Positions 1-10,021 of a stretch of DNA of 64,000 nt are shown one piece after another (position 1 is the stretch's first letter; each line of letters opens with the position of its first letter). The translations under genes were made by a program, and so were the position numbers. The stretch is from Meghimatium bilineatum (taxonomy: Eukaryota > Mollusca > Gastropoda > Stylommatophora > Philomycidae). The DNA is taken from NCBI GenBank assembly GCA_034231615.1, contig CM067306.1, forward strand, positions 30,884,617 to 30,948,616, written 5' to 3'. Under the pieces are notes generated by a model. That model had not been told where the DNA came from. It ran no database searches and worked only from the letters and a program-made list of their open reading frames with translations.

Positions 1-464
1 TAAAAATTCACACTGTACAGGATGTGGTAACAGTAGGTGCATGCAGCCTTTATCACACAAGCCACTGGAAAACTTCCTGCAACTCCTAATTGAAAAAATT
101 ATGTACTAACAGTATTTTTTTGTGTTTTTTTTTAAATTTTTTGTATTGTGTATGACTTAGTATATGGTTTAGGGCAGTGGCTGACAAAATATGGTCCTTT
201 AATGATGCAGTCATTGATTTGTGACAGGATTATCTGAACAGTCACAAATATGGTCTATGTGTAAAAAAAACACCTTTTTTCTGGACCACTATGTGGATTT
301 GAAAGTATTATATATACTGGACTCCTTTGTTTTAGAAAACAATATTTGGAGCTACAATGGATTTAACAAAAAACTTTTTAGCTCCATCCCACATAAAAAG
401 AGTTCAATAAGCCAAAAAAAAAGTCACCAAGCCAAAAAAAAGATGCCTACCTCCGATCTAGGGC

Positions 465-740
465 ATGACAAAAGATGACTACCACTATCTAAGTCGACAG
501 GGACAAGTAACCATAATTTTCCTGAGGACAGGACGCAATAGACTGAATAAACTCATGCACATGATGCAACTGTGTGCCATTGTGAACTTGTGGAACAGAT
601 ATCTGATCATATTCTGCACAACTGCTGTCCTCAGTATGAACAATTGAGAGAGATGTACTTGTGCAAGCAAAGATATATGGAACCAAAGAAGAGCTTCAGA
701 CATTGGTGGAGTTCATTCAGAAGACTTGTCTGATGGTGTA
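465..740 (+). mobile_element. 3' fragment of the RNase H LINE
   Basis: Reads DDYHYLSRQGQVTIIFLRTGR, parallel to DDYHIMNRPEQVIILRLRTGH in the copy at 29-33 kb, followed by a degraded Cys-rich end. Broken by frameshifts. Confidence 0.75.
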
Positions 741-764
741 GACAACAAGTAGTGAACACAAAAA

Positions 765-940
765 AGATAGCCACTACACTACAGAGTATCAGCCTCACTG
801 TAGACTCTTCAACATGTCAAAATGTCCAGTATCTATATTCTCGCAACATATTATATATAGTGAACTCAAACCCAGGTCACTTGGTAAGCAAGCACGTTAT
901 TTAGCCACTACACTACCGAGTATCAGCCTCACTGCAAGAT
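765..940 (-). repeat. tRNA-like SINE remnant
   Basis: Minus strand TAGTGGCTAAATAACGTGCT then CCTGGGTTTGAGTTC look like A-box and B-box promoters. A related stretch on the plus strand at 1925-1980 has GGGTTCGAGTTC. Not a tRNA gene: no cloverleaf. Confidence 0.5.
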
Positions 941-1397
941 CTTCAAAATGCCCAGTATCTTCTTTCTGTCACATGGCCTGTTTGCTTTGATCCCCAGGAA
1001 TTATGAGCAATAATTCTTGTTTCCTTTGGGAAGTTTTATCACGAGCTTTATTTCACACTCAGAAGACACCCCCCAACTTTCAGCAATGTGCACTACTTTC
1101 AGAAGAGGCCTCTTAATCGGAGAGGTTACAGTGTAGCCAATAAATGCAAACTATTGTTTTCCAAAGTTCATGAGCAGCTTCCTTTAGTTTTTCTGTCTCA
1201 CTTAGAATCTCCTCACTAAATATTTTAGCTGTAGGATTCTCAACAGTTTTCTGTATGTAGCTTCTATTTTTCTGCTTTTTTATTTATTGTCCTTTGGTGA
1301 TTTAATTTGTACCTCTTGTTGTGAGGTACTCTCCTTTTAACCACAGATGTGAGATCAATTTCATTATATCAGAATTTTTTGACCCATCAAAAATAGT

Positions 1398-1525
1398 GAT
1401 GATCATGGTTGAGGTAATCCTGTCACAACTCAAAATGAGACTGAATCATGGTTGAGGTAATCCTGTCACAAATCAAAGTGAGATTGTTTATAGTTGAGGT
1501 AATCCTGTCACATCTCAAAGTGACT
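1398..1525. repeat. Tandem repeat, about 43 bp x 3
   Basis: Unit ATGGTTGAGGTAATCCTGTC plus about 23 variable bases; the third copy is diverged. Confidence 0.85.
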
Positions 1526-1794
1526 GTAGCATTAAAGGACTCTTTTCCATTACTATCACTGACAAAAAATATTGGTTAATTAATGACTTTTCTGTGTTTG
1601 TCTGTTGCTATGTTGATAGCAATACAGACAGCAGCAAAAAGGTCAAGCATGCTTGACCGTGTTTATCTTTGATGTTGGTGACCAGCGTGTAAATACGAAA
1701 ATCACTTCTCTCGTACTGCTGGACTACTACTATTGTTAGGGCTACAGATGATCACCATTCAGTGGATTTCATTCTGATGGTTTGTCTGCAATTC

Positions 1795-1935
1795 TCTCTT
1801 CTTTTCTTGATATGAGACTTCATTGTCTTCCTGCGTACACTCTCCTCCATCTTTAGCCAACTCACCGGCCCTATCATTTCCTGGGACACCACAGTGTGAT
1901 GGTACCTACTGAAGTACAGTTCTAACTGTATAGCA
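1795..1935 (-). mobile_element. RNase H LINE fragment
   Basis: Minus strand reads VPSHCGVPGNDRAGELAKDG, the last RNase H motif. About 140 bp remain. Confidence 0.72.
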
Positions 1936-1989
1936 GCTAAATAACTTGCTTGCTCACCAAGTGGCCTGGGTTCGAGTTCACTATAGGTA

Positions 1990-2245
1990 GCATGTTGTGG
2001 AAATCAATGAACTCCTGCAGATTAACAGGATGCAGTCCAGAGAATGAAATGTGTTGTGTCTTGGTTTACAGTTTAACTGTAATATATACACCTAACTTCC
2101 GGACACATTCAAGCATAGCTTCTGGTTCACTTTGACCCTACATGTGATGGGACACCCAACTCCGCCCCAAAACCGTAGCTGTCTCTTATGACATGCATGG
2201 AAGATAAATGGTATTGTTATTCTTTACTCCCCTTTTGGGCCCAGG
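1990..2245 (-). mobile_element. Type A element
   Basis: GATTAACAGGATGCAGTCCAG through TTACTCCCCTTTTGGGCCC, the same layout as the complete copy at 60546-60816. A tRNA-B-box-like GGGTTCGAGTTC occurs just upstream, at about 1968. Confidence 0.75.
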
Positions 2246-3379
2246 GAAACATAGACGACACAGTATGTGAGGTTGATGATGATTCTGTTAAATTCAAACA
2301 TATAAAAGAATCTTGTTGTCAACATGACATTTTATTATTACTCCTGGAGGTCATGATTACTGAATTACCAGAACTACAACTTCCACTATCTATTTTTTTA
2401 TGGTTGTAAAGCTCTGATATAACCAAATTCGACTAGCACCTGTGGTTGAAAAGAGGGTACCTCACCATAAGAGGTACACTTTACTTAACCAAAGTCACGG
2501 TGGTTGGTGTGCTGATTCAGAACGGTGATCCTAAAATTGTTTAACAGTTTTATGACCTAATACCGTTCATAAATTCCCAGTATTTACTTTTGGTGACTAA
2601 CTTCGTGATTGTCAAATTTTCTGTGATACATCTGTAATACAGCAATCATAGCAATAATCTTTTTACTAAAAATAGCTCATCCGGAATATGTCACTCCAAT
2701 ATGGTTGGTCCCATAAAATAGTGTTTTCATGTGGTTTGTAAATGAATCCTTTAATTCAGAATTGTTTGTAGGTGAGTTTATGTTATGTATACAGATGGTC
2801 AACATTATCAGAAATATGATTCTGACTCAGAAACATTCATTCAGATAACGTAAATTCATTATAACGGTTTGAAAATTTCAAAGTACTATATCATCATTTT
2901 GTTGTTTAAAATATATTTTTTAAGATAGCACTGAAATTTTTTCTTAAATTTGCATCACCCTTGGTAATGTATTATAAGTATGTTCTGGATTATTGGTCAG
3001 TGAAGTGTTAAACTTGAGAATGGACAACCAATTTTCTGCATTGGATAAGTATTTAGAATCATTGTCAGAATATCACTGGACAAACATCATTTGTCAATTT
3101 TGTATTTCCTGGATGCTCAGAATTATCATTTGTAATGTCTCATAACAGACATTATATGATGTCACCAGATATACTACATTGCTTACAATACCACAATGTC
3201 CCATGATGCATTGTTTTAACTATGGCAGCCATATTACCTAATTATTCAATGTTTTGTTTGATCACTTGTTTAATTTTGTGTGCATAATTTATAATATTGT
3301 AATTATTCCTACTTTTCAATAACCCAATCTCTACTATCTCTCTCGATAGAATTAGTGTATTAGCGGGTCAACAAGAACC

Positions 3380-3665
3380 ACTGTTAACAATCATGAAACT
3401 TCATAAACTCTGGTGGTACAGGTACATGATGAGAGATTCTTCGATGACAAGAGATGTTCTTCAAGGTATGGTGAAGCATGGAAGAAGACAAAGTAGCCAA
3501 AAGAAGACATGGTTGGATAATACCAAGGACTGGACAGAGTGTGAAGTTTGCAAATTACATCAGGATGTTAGACGACAAAGATATGTGGAGATTTTTCTGC
3601 ACCAAAGGTCTCAAAGTGACACCCAAATGACCTTGACGGGTTACGGCTTTTAATATTATTATTAT
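3380..3665 (+). mobile_element. RTE/Jockey-type LINE 3' end
   Basis: An open 86-codon stretch reads RDSSMTRDVLQGMVKHGRRQ then KKTWLDNTKDWT and ends PNDLDG-like TQMTLTGYGF, the usual C-terminus after the RT thumb. A (ATT)n tail follows. Confidence 0.8.
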
Positions 3666-4129
3666 TATGACTATCTCTGAACAATTCCAAAAATGTTTCA
3701 ATATCTTTATGTCCGCCAGTGTCCTCATCCAAAAGACGCATACATAGAAAATTTAAAATGTCCCTTCTTGTCATCTGTCCTGACACTTGTGCCCTTGGAG
3801 CTAGACTGTCAGCTCTCTCATTACGCTAAACTCTAGCATCAACATGGCAAAATATCGACATAAGTCCCCACAGGTATGAAATCCCACAAAGTACTCCATC
3901 CCCTCATGGTGCAGTTATCCATCTGAATCTTATGAATTATGTATTAAGAGTAGAACGAATTTCACAGTAGACTAGAGGAACCTATAGTAGCTGGGGATGG
4001 ATTTTGTCGAGGTTCAGAATCCAGCATTGCTCCTGCCTGTGGGAACTTGCAGGGCAAGCACCATGACGATTTTTAAAAAGTTTGTTGTGCAGACATGTTA
4101 ACTAAGCAGGTTGCATAATACCATGGTTG

Positions 4130-4320
4130 CTGTTGCACTTCTCAGCCTGGTATATCTGACATCAGCACCTGTGCTTGCTTGAGCAGGACTTTGGTCCTGC
4201 TTGATGTAAGGGATGACCTGACCAATCTTAGTTTCCAGCCTCTGTTGTCTGGACTAAACCCCCATCTCTTCTTCAAGGAGCTGGCCTTGATGGGAATCAG
4301 TATAGATTATCAATGAGCAC
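4130..4320 (-). mobile_element. 5' leader fragment of the RNase H LINE
   Basis: Parallels 32885-33028, the leader of the full-length element: GAGCAGGACTTTGGTCCTGC, CAATCTTAGTTTCCAGCCTCTG, CTGGCCTTGATGGG. No coding part attached. Confidence 0.65.
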
Positions 4321-4879
4321 AGTGAATTCTGCATCCAGATTTTGTCCCAGAGACCATCTGTGTTTATAACTATATCATCATTGTCAGGTAATAGTTGTTA
4401 TTTTCTGTCAGCTTTTCCATCGCACGAATCACTAGATTACCTACTGAATGTTGAGATGACTTTTCAAAAACTTGACATCTCTTATGATGTGCATGGCATG
4501 TAATAACATCACTATTCTGTGTTCCCACTTTCAGGACCAGACAATACACAAGTGGCTGCATCATTCACTTATCCAGCATCCCCCTACAGATTCTGCAATG
4601 TATCATTAATCATATAAATATATTGCAGAGTTATTTATCACAGAATCTGTGGAGGGTTTTTATAACATGAATCAATTTACAGTAGTATACCATAGAACAG
4701 CACAGATCATGATGAACCTTTCTTTAGATGTGCTGTTTATATATTGATTTTGGTCAGTTCTGTAGCACTGTTGATAGTGTGCTTGCCTCGCAAATCCAAC
4801 TCGTTGAATTAGCTCATGTTTCGATGTTGATTATCCAAATTGTACTAGCATATAATCGTATGTATTAGTGGTGGGGTGT

Positions 4880-5140
4880 CTCAGACTTGTGTGGTTTCGC
4901 CACATGATTCTCCTTCCAACACTATGTTGCAGGGAACAGCTGAGGGTGGAAGAAGAAGAGAGTTTCAGAGGCCAGTTTGGATTTATAATATTAAAGGCTG
5001 GACAGGATTAATATTCTCAACACTTAAACAAAGAACTGATAACAGAGAAGCATTGCAAGATGTTTGTGGTGATGTTTCCAGAGTGGCACCCCTACGACCC
5101 TGAAGGTTATGGGTTTGATGATGATTAGTGCCAGATAAAA
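4880..5140 (+). mobile_element. RTE/Jockey-type LINE 3' end, decayed
   Basis: GGRRREFQRPVWIYNIKGWTG resembles GGRRRGRQ..W.DNIKDWTG of related ends at 3.4 kb; followed by CGDVSRVAPLRP. Confidence 0.65.
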
Positions 5141-5179
5141 TTTCAACAGTAGTTGAATAGCGGTGTCATGTACAGGGTA

Positions 5180-5890
5180 AGCTTCAATTATTTCTTCTTC
5201 AGCGTTTATTCTCAAGCTCTCACTGAATCTCTCCTCTAGCAGGACAACGGTCCTACTTCATCGTTTATTCTCAAACACCCGCTGGACCTCTATTGTAGCA
5301 GGACAGGACAATGGTCCTACTACTTCATTGTTTATTCTCAAACTCATGCTGGACCTCTATTGTAGCAGGACAATAGCTTCTTCTGCGTTCGTTCTCAAAC
5401 TCCTGCAGATTAGCAGGATGTAGTCCGGAGAACAGAATGCGTTGTGTCATGGTTTACAGCATTGCTGCGATATCTGCGCCTTTCGGCCTGACACATCCGA
5501 CTTCAGCATGGCTTTGGGTCACTGACCCTATATGGGATGGGACAGCCAACTCCATCCCATAACCTCCTTAGTCGCCTTTTACGACATGCGTGGAAGGTAA
5601 ACAGTGTTGCTATTCTTTGCTCCCCTTTCAGGCCCCAGCAACACACGGGCGAGGACAATAGTCCTACTTCTTCTTAAGCGTTTGTTCTTAAATTTCCGCT
5701 GGATAGCTCCTGTAGCAGGACAATGGTCCTACTTTTTCTTCTTCAGCATTTATTCTCAAGCTCTTGCTAGATCTCTGTTGTAGTAGGACAATGGTCCTAC
5801 TAGATTTTCAACAGGATGTAGTTCAAAGAATACACATGCGTTGTTTTATTTGCATGAATGGCCCAATACATTCATCTTTGGTGGAGAATT
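5180..5890 (-). mobile_element. Cluster of nested type A and type B elements
   Basis: Three type B tail segments in a row (5183-5375), a nearly complete type A (5375-5650), then two more type B tails (5660-5890). Each unit has CTCAAxCTCxxGCTGGATCTC followed by the palindrome AGGACAATGGTCCT. It looks like repeated insertion into the same spot or local duplication. Confidence 0.75.
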
Positions 5891-6230
5891 ATTTTATTAT
5901 ATTCATTATGTCCTGCAATAAGCAATTGCTCATCCAGAATGCCAAAAACTTCTTGTTTGATCACTACGTACTCAATAGAGTATGCTACCAATATTGGTTT
6001 TTTTTTTTTATAAACTATTATTTTGTGTAATTCTAATAACATTCCATAGTGAAATATATTATATATATATATATGAGTTGTGAACATTTTTTTTACACTG
6101 CTTGCCCGGTGAGATTGTGATTTTAGTAATTTTGAATATGCATAATAATTTGTTGGTTGTACAATGTTCTGTTAAATCTAATAAAAATATATAGAAAAAA
6201 ATCATATGGAAATTTGTAGTTCTTTACGCA

Positions 6231-6674
6231 AGGACATTGGTCTAGTTCTCACACCACATGATGTACAAGGACATTGGTCTAGTTCTCACACCACATGATG
6301 TACAAGGACATTGGTCTCGTTCTCACACCACATGATGTACAAGGACATTGGTCTAGTTCTCACACCACATGATGTACAAGGACATTGGTCTAGTTCTCAC
6401 ACCACATGATGTACAAGGACATTGGTCTAGTTCTCACACCACATGATGTACAAGGACATTGGTCTAGTTCTCACACCACATGATATACAAGGACATTGGT
6501 CTAGTTCTCACAACACATGATGTACAAGGACATTGGTCTAGTTCTCACACCACATGATGTAAAAGGACATTGGTCTAGTTCTCACATCACATGATGTACA
6601 AGGACATTGATCTAGTTCTCATACCACATGATGTACAAGGACATTGGTCTAGTTCTCACACCACATGATGTAGA
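6231..6674. repeat. Minisatellite, 37 bp x 12
   Basis: Unit contains GGACATTGGTCTAGTTCTCA then CACCACATGATGTACAA. Copies differ by single bases only. Confidence 0.95.
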
Positions 6675-6974
6675 AGATTGACTTCATTTTACTCAGCTCC
6701 ACAATATATTCCATTTTTCTCATCAGAATTGCAATGACATCTGCTGAGAGCATCACTAAGAGAAAGTAACTCTGTAGCTCTAGAGATAATCCTAAGAGAT
6801 CTCCAAAAATAAACCTGTAAACAAGATGTAACAGCCAAGTTTTGAACTAGTCATCCTGTGAATTTAAGATAAATAATTGAATTGTGATGTAATGAAGATC
6901 CCTATATCCTCAATATATTACTATGGATCATGAGATATTTAAATTTATATGAATCCCTCTCCACCAATGACTTG

Positions 6975-7360
6975 TATTGGGTCAGTGACACAACGCATTT
7001 CCTTTCTCTGGGCAGAATCCTGCTGGAAATCTAGTAGAACCATTGCCTGCTACAAGAGAAATCCAGCTGGAATTTGAGAATAAACACTGAAGAAGAAAAA
7101 TTTCTGTCTGAGCCTGAAAGGGGGAAAAAGGATAATATTGTGACCTGACATGCATATCATAAGAGGCAACTAAGGAAGTTTAGAGGTATAATTGGCTACC
7201 AAATATCAAAGTGACCCAGAAGCCATGCTGAAGTCTTGATGTGTAAGACTTAATGGCACAGATATCGCACCCAAGCTGTAAACCATTACACAATGCATTG
7301 AAGTTCACAAAAATGGTGTGGTTTTTTTTTACATTCAGTGGTAAGGATCTTCTAGCTCTG
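6975..7360 (+). mobile_element. Type B element followed by type A element
   Basis: Type B at 6975-7105 (GACACAACGCATTTCC... AATAAACACTGAAGAAGAA), type A at 7108-7300 (GCCTGAAAGGGGGAAA...). The type A tail is replaced by the 38-bp minisatellite that starts at 7361. Confidence 0.7.
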
Positions 7361-7722
7361 CAGTTGATATTAGACACACCAAACTTAGAAGCTATTTACA
7401 GTTGATATTAGACATACCAAACTTAGAAGCTATTTACAGTTGATATTAGACATACCAAACTTAGAAGCTATTTACAGTTGATATTAGACATACCAAACTT
7501 AGAAGCTATTTACAGTTGATATTAGACACCTAACTTCAGATGCTATTTACAGTTGATATTAGACACACCTAACTTCAGAAGCTATTTACAGTTGATATTA
7601 GACACACCAAACTTAGAAGCTATTTACAATTGATATTAGACACACCTAACTTCAGAAGCTATTTACAGTTGATATTAGACACACCCAACTTCAGATGCTA
7701 TTTACAATTGATGGGCACACCC
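7361..7722. repeat. Minisatellite, 38 bp x about 9.5
   Basis: Unit contains CAGTTGATATTAGACA then ACTTAGAAGCTATTTA. Starts where a type A element should have continued. Confidence 0.93.
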
Positions 7723-8099
7723 AGATACATAAGCAATTTACAGTTTCTTCCAAGTGGCATGCAAGGAACAAACCTTTACCTTCAGTCTTCCAACTGAACA
7801 CAAAAGAATCAGTGTCAGATGAGCACATCTTGTTCAAATATTGTCCACTGCCTTCTGGGACATTAATTATTTAGGAAAAGTAATATAAGCTTTACAATTA
7901 ACAAACAGACTATTCGGTACAAGTATGAAAAAATACAGACAACAGTATACAAGACAGTTTCTACCTTAAAGTCTTTTTCAAGAGAATACAAGACAAACAG
8001 TAAACAAACAGCAGTCTCACATGTTATTGATTGATACAACAGACAGAGTTGTACAAAAGAATGTTTATCAGAACATTATCCAGAAATATCAGATAGTGT

Positions 8100-8780
8100 A
8101 ATGAGTTGAATGTGACCTTTCAACCTGATAAATCAGGCTTCAGCATGGGCTCTGGGCCACTTTGACCCTCTATGGGATGGGACAGCCAATTCCACCCCCA
8201 AAATCTCCTTAGTTTCCTCTTACAACATGCATAGCAGATAAGTGTCACTAATCTTTACTCCCCTTTCGGGCCCATTATTCCAGCACTTCAATAGTAATGC
8301 TAATAAGATTGAATGGTTGTAAAGTAAAAGGTGAACCACATAAATATTTTGGAAGTCATGATGGAATTACCTGAACCGTGACCATTATTTTTAATAGTCA
8401 AAAGCTCTAATATAAGCAAATTGAGCGTACATTCGTGGTTGAAATGAGCATACCTTATCATATGAGGTACAAATTGATAGACATAAACGCACGTATGTTG
8501 TCTGGGCCTGAAAATGGAGCACAGAATAACAACACTTACCTGCCAAGCATGTGGTAAGAGGTAAATAAGGAGATTTTGAAGTGGAGTTGGCTGTCCCATC
8601 CCATATAGGCCCTAAAATAAAAGTGACCCAGAGGCCATGCTGAAATTGGAGGTATCAGGCTGAAAGATGCAGATATATAGCTACAATATATTGTAACTAA
8701 GCTGTAAACCATGGAACAATGCATTCAGTTCTCCGAACTACATCCTGCAGGATTTTGAGAACAAATGCAGAAGAATAATT
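8100..8780. mobile_element. Two opposed partial type A elements around an unrelated repeat
   Basis: Minus-sense type A at 8110-8275 and plus-sense type A at 8500-8780. The sequence between, 8285-8490, resembles 2255-2470 (GGTTGTAAAG, TATAA.CAAATT, GTGGTTGAAA, GAGGTACA), a further interspersed repeat. Confidence 0.65.
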
Positions 8781-8941
8781 GAGATAAATGCTGAACATCA
8801 TTGTGTATGCAGCTAATACACAGGCCTGCTCTATTGAACTCTTCCTGTCCTGACACTTTAAGGAAGGGGGTTCTCAACCTTTTTCAGATGGCGAGCACTG
8901 CCCACATGCAATACGGAGTATGAGGAACCCCAACATAGAAT

Positions 8942-9100
8942 ATCTTCTTCAGCGTTCATTCTGAAACTCCCGCTGGATCTCTCTTGTAGCAGGACCATGG
9001 TCCTACTAGATTTTCAACAGGTTGTCGTCCAGAGAATGGTAATGTGTTGTGTCGCCATTTTATTTATGTCAATGGCCCAACACATCCATCTTCAGCAGTA
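8942..9100 (-). mobile_element. Type B element
   Basis: CTTCTTCAGCGTTCATTCTG, the palindrome AGGACCATGGTCCT, and CCATTTTATTTATGTCAATGG. On the minus strand it contains AATAAA at 9063-9058, the nearest such signal beyond the PSMF1 stop codon. Confidence 0.8.
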
Positions 9101-9183
9101 CACAGAATATGATGAAAGGGAAAGTGAACGTGAAAACTAGCCATATAACCTTCTTTGCACCACACACCTCCTTCCTTTCTAAA

Positions 9184-9745
9184 AAAATTGTGGATTGTAA
9201 CATTATTTGTTTACGTTTGTACAACAAAATTGTGGATTGTAGCATTATTTGTTTAGGTTTGTACAACAAAATTGTGGATTGTAGCATTATTTGTTTAGGT
9301 TTGTACAACAAAATTGTGGATTGTAGCATTATTTGTTTAGGTTTGTACAACAAAATTGTGGTTTGTAGCATTATTTGTTTAGGTTTGTACAACAAAATTG
9401 TGGATTGTAGCATTATTTGTTTAGGTTTGTACAACAAAATTGTGGATTGTAGCATTATTTGTTTAGGTTTGTACAACAAAATTGTGGATTGTAGCATTAT
9501 TTGTTTAGGTTTGTACAACAAAATTGTGGATTGTAACATTATTTGTTTAGGTTTGTACAACAAAATTGTGGATTGTAGCATTATTTGTTTAGGTTTGTAC
9601 AACAAAATTGTGGATTGTAGCATTATTTGTTTAGGTTTGTACAACAAAATTGTGGATTGTAGCATTATTTGTTTAAGTTTGTACAACAAAATTGTGAATT
9701 GTAACATTATTTGTTTAGGTTTGTACAACAAAATTGTGGTTTGTA
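9184..9745. repeat. Minisatellite, 42 bp x 13
   Basis: Unit begins AAAATTGTGGATTGTAGCAT. Because 42 is a multiple of three, it stays open on both strands for 236 codons; the 14-residue repeats have no recognisable protein character. Lies 225 bp after the PSMF1 stop codon. Confidence 0.95.
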
Positions 9746-9969
9746 AAGAGAACTCATGATTTTTAGTGCTCGTGAGCATTTTTTAACTCATGGAACAAGC
9801 ACTCGATTTCATTACAAGAGCTAGGTTGAGAATGCCTGCCATAGTGAATACCAGGCATCAGCGAAAAGAAGAAAAGATTAAAATAACAAAGTCCAAATCA
9901 AACGTATAAACAAATATTTTATATCCAGGTTTTCAGACAACAAGAAACAAGGACATGCATGAGCATGGA

Positions 9970-10021
9970 TCACATAAACATGTCATCGTAGTTGGGTGGT
10001 CTCTCATGATCTGGATCTGGC
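9970..10021 (-). CDS. PSMF1: PSMF1 terminal coding exon 7
   Basis: A 52-nt coding part for residues 260-276, reading QPDPDHERPPNYDDMFM then TGA. It equals the family's PNPDHLPPPGYDDMYM ending. Acceptor ATTTTTCAG. No close AATAAA was found after the stop; the nearest on this strand is in a short element at 9063-9058, which would place the 42-bp minisatellite (9184-9745) in the 3' UTR. Confidence 0.94.

Noticed and set aside
6231-6674. CRISPR-like regular repeats
   Set aside because: Units are contiguous with no unique spacers, and the surrounding genome is eukaryotic; it is a minisatellite. The same holds for the 49078-49600 and 17970-18340 arrays.
9049-9779. Two 236-codon open frames on opposite strands
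   Set aside because: Produced by a 42-bp tandem unit that lacks stops; no domain or start context supports a gene.
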